Below, piece after piece: positions 1 to 8,572 of a stretch of DNA of 64,000 nt. Each line of letters opens with the position of its first letter. Within the stretch, counting starts at the first letter, position 1. The notes under the pieces are model-generated. The model was not told the DNA's origin. It made no database searches and saw only the letters and a program-made list of their open reading frames with translations. The DNA is from Pseudomonas sp. GL-B-19 (GTDB taxonomy: Bacteria; Pseudomonadota; Gammaproteobacteria; Pseudomonadales; Pseudomonadaceae): positions 62,001 to 126,000 of the forward strand of contig NZ_JAHBDK010000053.1 in NCBI RefSeq assembly GCF_019956415.1. The letters run 5' to 3'. The position numbers and the translations under genes were made by a program.

Positions 1-1
1 A

Positions 2-1486
2 TTGTTCGCGGCGCTGGCCAAGGACATCGTGTATCGCATTCGCACCCGGCTGATCGAGCGGCTCAAGCGCATTTCCCTGGGCGAATACGAAAGCCTGGGC
101 AGCGGCACGGTGACCACGCACATGGTCACCGACCTGGACACGCTGGACAAATTTGTCGGTGAAACCCTCAGTCGTTTCCTTGTGGCGATGCTGACCCTGG
201 TCGGCACCGCGAGCATTCTGATCTGGATGCACTGGAAGCTGGCGCTGCTGATCATGTTGTTCAATCCGTTGGTGATTTACGCCACGGTGCTGTTGGGCAA
301 ACGGGTCAAACACCTGAAGAAACTCGAGAATGACAGCACCTCGCGCTTCACCCAGGCACTGACCGAAACCCTCGACTCGATCCAGGAGGTGCGCGCCGGC
401 AACCGCCAGGGATTCTTTCTCGGTCGCCTTGGCCTGCGGGCCCGGGAAGTGCGCGACTACGCGGTCAACTCGCAATGGAAAACCGATGCCTCGAACCGGG
501 CCAGCGGCTTGCTGTTCCAGTTCGGCATCGATATTTTTCGCGCGGCAGCCATGCTCACCGTGCTGTTCTCCGACCTGTCCATCGGCCAGATGCTGGCGGT
601 GTTCAGCTACCTGTGGTTCATGATCGGTCCGGTGGAACAGCTGCTCAATCTGCAGTACGCCTATTACGCCGCCAGTGGTGCGCTGTCGCGGATCAACGAG
701 CTACTGGCCCGGGCCGATGAGCCGCAATACCCCGGCGGCGTCGATCCGTTCCAGGGCCGTGACACCGTGGGCATTGAAGTCCAGGGCCTGAGTTTCGGTT
801 ACGGCGATGAGTGGGTTCTGAACAAAATGGACCTGTCCATCGCCCCCGGTGAAAAAGTCGCGATTGTCGGCGCCAGTGGTGGCGGCAAAAGCACGTTGGT
901 GCAACTGTTGTTGGGCTTGTACACGCCACAGGCCGGGACCATCCGCTTCGGTGGCTCGACCCAACAGGAGATCGGCCTGGAAACCGTGCGCGAAAATGTC
1001 GCGGTGGTTCTGCAACATCCTGCGCTGTTCAACGACACCATCCGCGCCAACCTGACGATGGGCCGAGTGCGCAGCGACGAAGCCTGCTGGCAAGCGCTGG
1101 AAATTGCGCAGCTGCACCAGACGGTTCAAGCGCTGCCAAACGGTCTGGACAGCATCGTCGGACGCTCCGGTGTGCGTTTGTCCGGAGGCCAGCGCCAACG
1201 CCTGGCGATTGCGCGGATGGTCCTGGCCGAACCCAAAGTGGTGATTCTCGACGAGGCCACTTCAGCGCTGGACGCCGCCACGGAATACAACCTGCATCAG
1301 GCGCTGGCGCGGTTCCTCAGCCACCGCACCACGCTGATCATTGCCCACCGATTGTCGGCGGTGAAGCAGGCCGACCGGGTGCTGGTGTTCGATGGCGGAC
1401 AGATTGCCGAGGATGGCGACCACCAGCAATTGATAGCTGATGGTGGTTTGTACGCCAAGCTTTACGGGCATTTACAACAGCTATAA
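2..1486 (+). CDS. ABC exporter, fused permease and ATPase (5' end outside window)
   Basis: Half-transporter of the ABC exporter class: a transmembrane domain fused to a nucleotide-binding domain, expected to work as a dimer in the inner membrane. The visible part starts inside the membrane domain; hydrophobic helices are seen around residues 60-100 and 175-215. The ATPase domain has Walker A GASGGGKST near residue 290, the Q-loop in AVVLQHPALF, signature LSGGQRQRLA near 393, Walker B VVILDEATSALD near 413 and the switch histidine in IIAHRLS near 446. The first codon in frame is TTG at the very edge and the protein lacks the first helices of a typical exporter of about 600 residues, so the gene is truncated by the window. 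The substrate cannot be read from the sequence; lipid or drug export is typical of the family. Confidence 0.9.
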   Translation: MFAALAKDIVYRIRTRLIERLKRISLGEYESLGSGTVTTHMVTDLDTLDKFVGETLSRFLVAMLTLVGTASILIWMHWKLALLIMLFNPLVIYATVLLGKRVKHLKKLENDSTSRFTQALTETLDSIQEVRAGNRQGFFLGRLGLRAREVRDYAVNSQWKTDASNRASGLLFQFGIDIFRAAAMLTVLFSDLSIGQMLAVFSYLWFMIGPVEQLLNLQYAYYAASGALSRINELLARADEPQYPGGVDPFQGRDTVGIEVQGLSFGYGDEWVLNKMDLSIAPGEKVAIVGASGGGKSTLVQLLLGLYTPQAGTIRFGGSTQQEIGLETVRENVAVVLQHPALFNDTIRANLTMGRVRSDEACWQALEIAQLHQTVQALPNGLDSIVGRSGVRLSGGQRQRLAIARMVLAEPKVVILDEATSALDAATEYNLHQALARFLSHRTTLIIAHRLSAVKQADRVLVFDGGQIAEDGDHQQLIADGGLYAKLYGHLQQL

Positions 1487-1626
1487 CGCCGGTAGTAATT
1501 CAGTGCGTCTTTGTCAGTGCAAGTCTTGAAGTTGGACGGTTTGCTTGCCGGGATCGAGATCGCACCCTAGTCTAGCGGTAGCGATCACGTTGGGATGATG
1601 ATCTGGCAGTGCTAAAAAGGGACCTC

Positions 1627-4086
1627 ATGAATCAAACCCGGACTCTCGGAACGCCACGGTTGTTGGGCATTGTCTGGCCATTTATTGCCGTCGTGCTGTT
1701 TCAGGCCCTGTTGGGGGGCGTCAGCCTGTACGTTCTGTCGGCAGTGCGCGGCTATGTTGCCGGTGAGAGTCTATGGTCGAAGGGGCAAAAAGACGCCATC
1801 TATTACCTAAACCTCTACGCGGACAGTCGCGACGAGGCGATTTTCCTCAAATACCAGAACGCCATTGCCATACCTCAGGGGGGGCACGAGTTACGCCTGG
1901 CGCTGGATCACCAGCCACCTGAAATCGAAACCGCGCGAGAGGCGATCCTCAAAGGGGGCAATCACCCTGACGACGTTTCCAGTCTGATCTGGCTCTACCT
2001 CAACTTCCGGCATTTCTCTTACCTTGAAAAAGCCATCGACCGCTGGACGGTGGGTGACGCGTACTTGCTGCAACTCGATGATGTTGCGCAAGAGATGCAC
2101 CAGCGCGTTGCCGACAAACAGGTCTCACCCGCTGATATCTTGCGCTGGAAAGACCAGATACTCGTCATCAACGATGCAGTGACACCCGCCGCCAAAGCGT
2201 TCAGTGATGCATTGGGCGAGGGCTCGCGCTTGATCCTCCAGTTGCTGCTGGTGACCAACCTCGCCACGGCGCTGGGCTTGATCGCGCTTGCGTTGCTGCG
2301 TACCCACAAGTTGCTCAAGCAGCGGCATGAATTCGCCGAAGCGCTGCAACTGGAGAAAGACCGGGCGCAGATCACTTTGCAATCCATTGGCGACGGCGTG
2401 ATCACCACGGATGTCGAAGGCGCTATCACCTACATGAATCCCGCCGCCGAGGCGCTGACCCACTGGAAAGCCGAACGGGCGACGGGTTTGCCGCTGGCGG
2501 CGCTGTTCAATTTGCTGGATGAAAACGCTCAGGCTGACGGGTTCACATTGATCGAACATATTTTGAGCGGTCAACTCAGTGGTGGCAGCGAACATTCCAA
2601 ACTGATTCAGCGTCTGGATGGCAGTACGGTTTCGGTAACGTTGGTGGGTTCGCCGATTCGCAATGTGGGCAAGGTCAGTGGCACCGTGCTGGTGTTGCAT
2701 GACATGACGCAGGAGCGCCAGTACATTGCCAATCTGTCCTGGCAGGCGACTCATGACGCCTTGACCGGGCTCGCCAACCGACGCGAGTTCGAGTTTCGAC
2801 TGGAGCAGGCACTGCAAAATCTGGCGCGGCATACCGGGCGCCATGCCCTGATGTTTCTCGATCTGGATCAATTCAAACTGGTCAATGACACGTGCGGTCA
2901 TGCGGCGGGAGATGAGCTGCTGCGGCATATCTGTGCGTTGTTGCAATCCGGGTTGCGCGAAGGTGACACCTTGGCTCGGCTGGGTGGCGATGAGTTCGGC
3001 ATCTTGCTGGAAAACTGTGCATCGGACGCTGCCGAGAAGATTGCCGAAAGTTTGCGCCTGACCGTACAAAACCTGCACTTTGTCTGGAAAGGCCGACCCT
3101 TTGTCACCACGGTAAGCATAGGGCTGGTGCATGTCGCGCAACCTCCTACGACGCTGGAAGCATCACTGCGCGCCGCTGATATGGCGTGTTACATGGCCAA
3201 GGAAAAAGGACGAAATCGGGTTCAGGTCTATCACGCCGATGACTCGGAACTGACATTGCGTTTTGGCGAAATGGCCTGGGTGCAGCGCCTGCACATAGCG
3301 CTGGAAGAGAATCGCTTTTGCCTGTATTCCCAGGAAATCGCGCCGTTGGGGCATACCGAGCGCGGCGGCGGTCATATCGAAATCCTGTTGCGTCTGCATG
3401 ACGAAGCCGGCCGCATGATCTTGCCGAACAGTTTTATTCCGGCCGCCGAGCGTTATGGGTTGATGACTGCACTGGATCGCTGGGTGGTGGAGAACGTCTT
3501 CAAGATCATTGCCCAATGCAGGGCTGAAGAGCGCCAAGGTCCATTAGCCATGTGTGCGATTAATCTGTCAGGCACAACTATCGGAGATGAGGCGTTTCTG
3601 GACTTCCTGCGTGAACAATTCGTTAACTATTCAATTCCACCTGAAATGATTTGTTTTGAAATCACAGAAACCAGTGCAATTTCCAATTTGGGCAGTGCAA
3701 CTAGATTTATCAATGAACTCAAAGGTTTAGGTTGTCACTTTTCATTAGATGATTTCTGTGCCGGAATGTCCTCGTTCGCTTACTTGAAACATTTACCTGT
3801 AGACTTCCTGAAGATCGACGGGAGTTTCGTAAAGGATATGTTGGACGACCCGATTAACCGCGCCATGGTCGAAGTGATTAACCACATCGGGCATGTCATG
3901 GGTAAGCGCACTATTGCCGAGTTTGTAGAATCACCCCAGATTGAGCAGGCATTGCTGGAAATCGGGGTCGATTTCGCTCAAGGGTATGTGATTGAACGCC
4001 CGAATCCGTTTACCTGCGATAGTTTGCAAAGTCGTCCTGCCAGGCCTCAGCCTTTGTTATTCAAGGCCCCTGGCACGTTCCGTTGA
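1627..4086 (+). CDS. Membrane PAS-GGDEF-EAL cyclic-di-GMP enzyme
   Basis: Two membrane helices (about residues 10-35 and 200-225) bracket a periplasmic sensor region. A PAS domain (about 240-360), a GGDEF domain and an EAL domain follow. The GGDEF motif is intact at about residues 453-457 and is preceded at the right distance by an RxxD inhibitory site (REGD), so diguanylate cyclase activity with product inhibition is expected. In the EAL domain the signature reads EIL at about 585 and the loop motif DDFCAG at about 708; the metal-binding acids look present, so phosphodiesterase activity is also possible. A GTG at 1609 would add six residues, but the ATG at 1627 has AAAAGGGA at the correct distance and was chosen. 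The net direction of c-di-GMP turnover and the sensed signal are unknown. Confidence 0.88.
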   Translation: MNQTRTLGTPRLLGIVWPFIAVVLFQALLGGVSLYVLSAVRGYVAGESLWSKGQKDAIYYLNLYADSRDEAIFLKYQNAIAIPQGGHELRLALDHQPPEIETAREAILKGGNHPDDVSSLIWLYLNFRHFSYLEKAIDRWTVGDAYLLQLDDVAQEMHQRVADKQVSPADILRWKDQILVINDAVTPAAKAFSDALGEGSRLILQLLLVTNLATALGLIALALLRTHKLLKQRHEFAEALQLEKDRAQITLQSIGDGVITTDVEGAITYMNPAAEALTHWKAERATGLPLAALFNLLDENAQADGFTLIEHILSGQLSGGSEHSKLIQRLDGSTVSVTLVGSPIRNVGKVSGTVLVLHDMTQERQYIANLSWQATHDALTGLANRREFEFRLEQALQNLARHTGRHALMFLDLDQFKLVNDTCGHAAGDELLRHICALLQSGLREGDTLARLGGDEFGILLENCASDAAEKIAESLRLTVQNLHFVWKGRPFVTTVSIGLVHVAQPPTTLEASLRAADMACYMAKEKGRNRVQVYHADDSELTLRFGEMAWVQRLHIALEENRFCLYSQEIAPLGHTERGGGHIEILLRLHDEAGRMILPNSFIPAAERYGLMTALDRWVVENVFKIIAQCRAEERQGPLAMCAINLSGTTIGDEAFLDFLREQFVNYSIPPEMICFEITETSAISNLGSATRFINELKGLGCHFSLDDFCAGMSSFAYLKHLPVDFLKIDGSFVKDMLDDPINRAMVEVINHIGHVMGKRTIAEFVESPQIEQALLEIGVDFAQGYVIERPNPFTCDSLQSRPARPQPLLFKAPGTFR

Positions 4087-4131
4087 AATCTCTTGCTGAT
4101 CCGAACAATCACAATCAAAAGGAGCTCGACA

Positions 4132-4926
4132 GTGATCGACACATTCAACCGAACCGGACCACTCATGGAAGCGGCAAGTTATCCCGCCTGGGCTCAGCAG
4201 CTCATCAAGGATTGCAGCGAGAGTAAGCGCCGGGTTGTTGAACACGAACTGTATCAGCGCATGCGAGACAACAAACTCAGCGCAAAAACCATGCGCCAGT
4301 ACCTTATTGGTGGCTGGCCGGTTGTTGAGCAGTTCGCGTTATACATGGCACAGAACCTGACCAAGACTCGCTTTGCCCGTCATCCCGGCGAAGACATGGC
4401 ACGTCGTTGGCTGATGCGCAATATTCGCGTGGAGTTGAACCATGCCGATTATTGGGTGCACTGGAGTCGGGCTCATGGGGTCAGCCTGGAAGACCTGCAA
4501 GCGCAACAGGTTGCCCCCGAACTTCACGCCTTGAGCCATTGGTGCTGGCACACCAGTTCGGCCGATTCGTTGATCGTGGCCATCGCTGCGACCAACTACG
4601 CCATTGAAGGCGCGACTGGAGAGTGGTCGGCCCTGGTCTGCTCCAGTGGCGTCTACGCCGCGGCATTCCCGGAAGAAGATCGCAAGCGAGCCATGAAGTG
4701 GTTAAAGATGCATGCCCAATATGACGATGCCCATCCATGGGAAGCACTGGAGATCATCTGTACCCTGGCGGGCATGAACCCGAGCAAATCCCTGCAAGTG
4801 GAATTGCGACAGGCAGTGTGCAAGAGCTACGACTACATGCACCTGTTTCTGGAGCGCTGCATGCAGCTGGAGCATTCGGAAAAAGCACCGGTGGTGCGTG
4901 AGCGCCTGGCGCTGGCTGAAAGCTGA
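4132..4926 (+). CDS. TenA/heme-oxygenase-fold family protein
   Basis: 264-residue all-helical protein of the TenA / PqqC / heme-oxygenase-like superfamily, usually annotated in pseudomonads as a TenA family protein. Conserved features seen are the helix with EQFALYMAQNL, the metal- or cofactor-facing ELNHADYW segment and the helix ATNYAIEGATGEW. The family includes thiaminases and iron-dependent oxidases, so the reaction is not assigned; the older label 'transcriptional regulator' has no support here, since no DNA-binding domain is visible. GTG at 4132 was chosen because AAAAGGAGCTC lies about eight bases upstream; an in-frame upstream start at 4093 has no such site. It lies 45 bases after the PAS-GGDEF-EAL gene and may be co-transcribed. 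A strong palindrome follows the stop codon. Confidence 0.75.
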   Translation: MIDTFNRTGPLMEAASYPAWAQQLIKDCSESKRRVVEHELYQRMRDNKLSAKTMRQYLIGGWPVVEQFALYMAQNLTKTRFARHPGEDMARRWLMRNIRVELNHADYWVHWSRAHGVSLEDLQAQQVAPELHALSHWCWHTSSADSLIVAIAATNYAIEGATGEWSALVCSSGVYAAAFPEEDRKRAMKWLKMHAQYDDAHPWEALEIICTLAGMNPSKSLQVELRQAVCKSYDYMHLFLERCMQLEHSEKAPVVRERLALAES

Positions 4927-4942
4927 TCCATAGGCAACACAA

Positions 4943-4980
4943 ACCAATGTGGGAGCGGGCTTGCTCGCTCCCACATTGGT
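4943..4980. repeat. REP-type palindrome, possible terminator
   Basis: A nearly perfect 38-base inverted repeat whose arms contain AATGTGGGAGCGGGC and its complement, matching the REP core seen at nine other loci in this window. It sits between two genes whose 3' ends face each other and could fold into a strong hairpin that protects or ends both transcripts. There is no U-run, so intrinsic termination is uncertain. Confidence 0.8.
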
Positions 4981-4999
4981 TATGCGGTGTTGCGAAAAC

Positions 5000-5926
5000 T
5001 CAACCGGCCATCGTCAGCCGGTTACGTCCTTCGCGCTTGGCGACATACAGCGCACTGTCGGCCCGCCGCAACAAGCTTTCGGCAGATTCGCCAGGCAGCA
5101 GGGTCGAGCATCCGAGGCTGACGGTCAGCTCTATGGCATTGCCATCGGCCTGATAATCCTGGGCCTGAGCTGCCACCCGTAGTCGCTCACCGACCATGGC
5201 TGCTGCTTCCCGCGTGGTGTTGGACAGCAGGATCAGGAACTCTTCGCCACCAAACCGGAACACCATGTCGACATTGCGCAACTGGTTTTTGATCGCGGTG
5301 GCGACAGCCTTGAGCACATCGTCGCCCGCATTGTGGCCATAACTGTCGTTGACGTTTTTGAAGTGATCGATGTCCAGCATCAGCAATGACAAAGGCATCA
5401 AGTGGCGTCGCGACATCTCGATTTCGCGTTCCAGGGTCTGATCCATGGCAATGCGGTTACCGGTATCGGTCAGCGGATCGCGCAATGCGATTTGGGTAGC
5501 GGCTCGGTAAAGAAGCGCATTGCGCATCGGGAAGAGCAGTGCGGACAGCAACGACTCCAGATTGCCTTGATCCAGCTCGCTGAATCGCTCATTGCGCCGG
5601 AACACCAGTTCACCGAGCTGTTCGCCTTCATGGCTGAGGCTGTAACTGACCGAGTGATGACCACGCTGACCAAACTCCAGGCGCAAGTCGCTGGCTTGAT
5701 GCTGATAGGTCAAGGCATCCAGTGGCACCAGGCGCTGAATTTCGCGGAAGAAAAGTCCGAGAATGCGTTGTGGCTCAAGACTGGTTTGCAGCTGCTGACC
5801 CAGTTGCTGGCGCAATTGCGCAAGGCTGACGGGCCGCTCCAGAAGGGGAGGCTGCTGTCCAAATCCCAGGCGTTGCAATTTGGCACTGTCGAAGTCAATT
5901 GCGTTGGTCTGGGAAGGTGATTTCAT
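5000..5926 (-). CDS. GGDEF diguanylate cyclase, soluble
   Basis: 308-residue protein with an N-terminal region of about 140 residues of unrecognised, GAF-like appearance and a C-terminal GGDEF domain. The active-site motif is GGEEF at about residue 225, preceded by RNVD at the RxxD inhibitory-site distance; the substrate-binding stretch DIDHFKNVNDSYGHNAGD is intact. It is therefore predicted to make c-di-GMP from two GTP and to be product-inhibited. No membrane segment is seen. The open frame extends to 6031, but the start at 5926 (MKSPSQTNAID) has an AGGGG-like site and removes a low-complexity upstream stretch. Its 3' end faces the TenA-like gene, with a shared REP palindrome between. Confidence 0.88.
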   Translation of the reverse strand: MKSPSQTNAIDFDSAKLQRLGFGQQPPLLERPVSLAQLRQQLGQQLQTSLEPQRILGLFFREIQRLVPLDALTYQHQASDLRLEFGQRGHHSVSYSLSHEGEQLGELVFRRNERFSELDQGNLESLLSALLFPMRNALLYRAATQIALRDPLTDTGNRIAMDQTLEREIEMSRRHLMPLSLLMLDIDHFKNVNDSYGHNAGDDVLKAVATAIKNQLRNVDMVFRFGGEEFLILLSNTTREAAAMVGERLRVAAQAQDYQADGNAIELTVSLGCSTLLPGESAESLLRRADSALYVAKREGRNRLTMAG

Positions 5927-6299
5927 ATGGCGTGCGCCCCTAAGCAGTAAAGCTGTCTTACAGGCTGGGTGAGAGCGGCTTTGGGCTGCGCGACATACTG
6001 GTCCATCAGTCCCGTAGGACATATGCCGCAAGTTTAGTCCGCTTCGCCGATGATTAATGAACTATCGACCCAAGCGTCCGCCCGTCTGCTTTCACACTGC
6101 TGTCTGAGCAGCTTTAGAGCGAAAGTCGTGCCATTCGGTTCATTCAGATAAAAATCTATATAAATCATTAGGTTGAATTCGATGGTGAGGGCGGGTGATG
6201 AAATGTGTGACAGTTGTTTGACTGGCAAGGGGGTATGGTTGTGGCGCACTTTGTGTGCCGCGCCGGGAAATCGGCACGGCACAAAAGCGACGCACGGTG
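5927..6299. other. Intergenic region with one inverted repeat
   Basis: About 370 bases between two minus-strand genes. It must hold the promoter of the GGDEF gene, in an AT-rich stretch near 6145-6175 that gives no clear -35/-10 pair. At 6255-6283 there is an imperfect hairpin (arms TGTGCCG and CGGCACA with a further CCG/CGG pair) just downstream of the SDR gene; it lacks a U-run. No coding potential stood out. Confidence 0.5.
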
Positions 6300-7040
6300 T
6301 TACTGGGCGTTGAACGCCTGGCCATTGATGCCGGTACTGTCCGGGCCCATCAGGTAGAGATAGACCGGCATGATCTCTTCCGGGGTCGGGTTGTTGAGCG
6401 GATTTTCCGCTGGGTAAGCCTGGGCCCGCATGCTGGTGCGCGTGGCGCCCGGGTTGATGCTGTTGGAGCGTACCGGAGCCACGGTGTCCACTTCGTCGGC
6501 CAGGGTTTGCATCAGGCCTTCAGTGGCAAATTTGGACACGCCATACGCGCCCCAATAGGCACGCCCCTTGCGGCCGACGCTGCTGGAGGTAAACACCACC
6601 GAGGCGTCCTGCGACAGCTTTAGCAGAGGCAGCAGGGTGCTGGTGAGCATGAACATGGCGTTGACGTTGACATGCATGACGCGCATGAAGTTTTCGCCGG
6701 ACAGCTGTTCGATCGGCGTGCGCGGACCAATAATCGACGCGTTATGCAGCAAACCGTCGAGATGGCCGAATTCGGTTTCGATCATGGCGGCCAGTTCGTC
6801 GTACTGGTGGGGCAGGGCGGTTTCCAGGTTGAACGGAATCACCGCCGGCTGTGGATGCCCGGCCGCTTCGATTTCGTCATAAACCTGAGTCAGGTTGGCT
6901 TCGGTCTTGCCCAGCAGCAATACGGTGGCGCCATGGGCTGCGTAGGTTTTCGCAGCCGCCGCGCCGATGCCGCGACCAGCACCGGTGACCAGAATGACCC
7001 GGTCTTTGAGTAATTCAGGGCGGGCGGAGTAATCAAACAT
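6300..7040 (-). CDS. yciK: YciK-family short-chain oxidoreductase
   Basis: 246-residue classical SDR. The NAD(P)-binding motif TGAGRGIG lies near residue 17, the HNAS motif near 95, and the catalytic Ser with YGVSK near 165-170. The overall sequence resembles the YciK branch of the family (PA3173 in P. aeruginosa by position next to mupP and ubiG); its substrate is unknown. Start 7040 is supported by GAGG six bases upstream (gaggtttctt before the ATG); the open frame runs further, but without a better site. It lies downstream of mupP on the same strand, separated by a REP pair. Confidence 0.85.
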   Translation of the reverse strand: MFDYSARPELLKDRVILVTGAGRGIGAAAAKTYAAHGATVLLLGKTEANLTQVYDEIEAAGHPQPAVIPFNLETALPHQYDELAAMIETEFGHLDGLLHNASIIGPRTPIEQLSGENFMRVMHVNVNAMFMLTSTLLPLLKLSQDASVVFTSSSVGRKGRAYWGAYGVSKFATEGLMQTLADEVDTVAPVRSNSINPGATRTSMRAQAYPAENPLNNPTPEEIMPVYLYLMGPDSTGINGQAFNAQ

Positions 7041-7072
7041 AAGAAACCTCAACAAAAAAGAAAGCAGACCCT

Positions 7073-7138
7073 GTAGGAGCATGGCTTGCCAGCGATGGCG
7101 TTTTCAGAATCGCAATCGCCGGCAAGCCGTGCTCCTAC
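7073..7138. repeat. REP pair in inverted orientation
   Basis: Two copies of a GTAGGAGC.TGGCTTGCC-type element in opposite orientation, separated by about 15 bases, together forming a 66-base hairpin between mupP and the yciK-type gene. This is a second REP variant (TAGGAGC instead of GGGAGCG). Confidence 0.75.
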
Positions 7139-7140
7139 AA

Positions 7141-7812
7141 TCAGCAACTGCACAAAGCGCTATCGAGCACCTTGCGCAATTCCAGCGGATGATCCACCAC
7201 CACGTCCGCGCCCCAGTGTCGCGGGTTGTCGTCAGGGTGAATGTAGCCGTAGGTCACCGCAGCCGTCTTGGTGCCGGCATCGCGACCGGATTCGATATCT
7301 CGCAGATCATCGCCCACAAACAACACACTGGCCGGGTCCAGGTCGAGCATCTTGCACGCCAGAATCAGCGGCTCCGGGTCTGGCTTGCTGTTCTTCACGT
7401 GATCGGGGCAGATCAGCAGTGCGGAACGCTCGGCCAGCCCCAGTTGCTGCATGATCGGCTCGGCAAAACGCAGAGGCTTGTTGGTGACCACGCCCCAGAT
7501 CAGGTTGGACTTCTCGATGTCGGCCAGGAGTTCGCCCATGCCATCGAAGAGCTTGCTGTGAACCGCGCAACCGGCGAGATAGCGTTCCAGGAACTCGAGT
7601 CGCAGCTCTTCAAAGCCCGGCGATTCGGGGTCCATCGAAAAGGTTACGGCGACCATTGCCTTGGCGCCGCCGGAGATCTCGTCACGAATGTGCTTGTCAT
7701 TCATGGGTGGCAAGCCACGATCGGCGCGCATAGCCTGACAGATGGCGATAAAGTCCGGCGCGGTGTCGAGCAGCGTGCCGTCCATGTCAAAAAGGACTGC
7801 TCTGATACGCAT
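7141..7812 (-). CDS. mupP: N-acetylmuramic acid 6-phosphate phosphatase MupP
   Basis: 223-residue HAD-superfamily phosphatase. Motif I DMDGTLLDT is at residues 9-17, motif II TNKP near 110, the motif III lysine in KNSKPDPEP near 140 and motif IV VGDDLRDIESG near 168. Such proteins were long annotated as phosphoglycolate phosphatase (gph). In P. putida and P. aeruginosa the enzyme next to ubiG and yciK was shown to be MupP, which dephosphorylates MurNAc-6-P in the AnmK-MupP-AmgK-MurU cell-wall recycling pathway that feeds UDP-MurNAc directly and bypasses fosfomycin-sensitive MurA. The assignment here rests on family plus identical gene neighbourhood. The gene begins four bases after the ubiG stop, so the two are clearly one transcript. 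Confidence 0.85.
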   Translation of the reverse strand: MRIRAVLFDMDGTLLDTAPDFIAICQAMRADRGLPPMNDKHIRDEISGGAKAMVAVTFSMDPESPGFEELRLEFLERYLAGCAVHSKLFDGMGELLADIEKSNLIWGVVTNKPLRFAEPIMQQLGLAERSALLICPDHVKNSKPDPEPLILACKMLDLDPASVLFVGDDLRDIESGRDAGTKTAAVTYGYIHPDDNPRHWGADVVVDHPLELRKVLDSALCSC

Positions 7813-7816
7813 CGGC

Positions 7817-8515
7817 TTACTCCTCGCGCAGGGTCTGGATCATGTAGTTGACGTCCACATCGGCCGCCAGTTTGTAGTGCTTGGTCAACGGGTTGTAGGT
7901 CAGGCCGATGATGTCTTTGACGGTCAGGCCAGCCATGCGACTCCAGGCGCCAAGCTCGGAAGGGCGGATGAATTTCTTGAAATCGTGCGTGCCGCGCGGC
8001 AGCAGCTTCATGATGTATTCGGCGCCGACGATAGCGAACAGGTACGCCTTCGGATTGCGGTTGATGGTGGAGAAGAACACTTGGCCGCCGGGCTTGACCA
8101 TGCGAAAGCAGGCGCGGATGACCGAAGACGGATCCGGTACGTGCTCAAGCATTTCCAGGCACGTGACGACGTCGAATTGCTCGGGCATTTCCTCGGCGAG
8201 GCCTTCAGCGGTGATCTGGCGGTACTCGACGTTCACGCCCGATTCCAGCTGATGCAACTGCGCGACTGCGAGCGGCGCTTCACCCATGTCGATGCCCATG
8301 ACGGTAGCGCCGCGCTGGGCCATGGCCTCGCTGAGAATCCCGCCGCCGCAACCGACGTCCAGCACCTTTTTGCCGGCCAGATTGACGCGTTCATCAATCC
8401 AGTTGACCCGCAGCGGGTTGATGTCGTGAAGCGGCTTGAACTCGCTTTCACGGTCCCACCAGCGATGGGCCAGGGCTTCGAATTTGGCGATCTCGGCGTA
8501 GTCGACGTTGCTCAT
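7817..8515 (-). CDS. ubiG: Ubiquinone biosynthesis O-methyltransferase UbiG
   Basis: 232-residue class I SAM methyltransferase that carries out both O-methylation steps of ubiquinone synthesis. The SAM-binding motif LDVGCGGGILSEAMA is near residues 50-65, and motif II/III lies in VVTCLEMLEHVPDP near 115-130. The N-terminus WWDRESEFKPLHDINPLR is typical of UbiG. Length equals that of the family. It lies 57 bases downstream of mtaD on the same strand and four bases upstream of mupP, forming an mtaD-ubiG-mupP-(yciK) run. Confidence 0.95.
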   Translation of the reverse strand: MSNVDYAEIAKFEALAHRWWDRESEFKPLHDINPLRVNWIDERVNLAGKKVLDVGCGGGILSEAMAQRGATVMGIDMGEAPLAVAQLHQLESGVNVEYRQITAEGLAEEMPEQFDVVTCLEMLEHVPDPSSVIRACFRMVKPGGQVFFSTINRNPKAYLFAIVGAEYIMKLLPRGTHDFKKFIRPSELGAWSRMAGLTVKDIIGLTYNPLTKHYKLAADVDVNYMIQTLREE

Positions 8516-8572
8516 GGTTCAGTCCTCTAAAACTTGAAAAATCCTGTTGCCCCGGTGTTTGGTCCGGGGATC

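Noticed and set aside
6253..6283. Intrinsic terminator after the yciK-type gene
   Set aside because: The hairpin is real, but neither strand has the T-run needed, so it is reported only as an inverted repeat.
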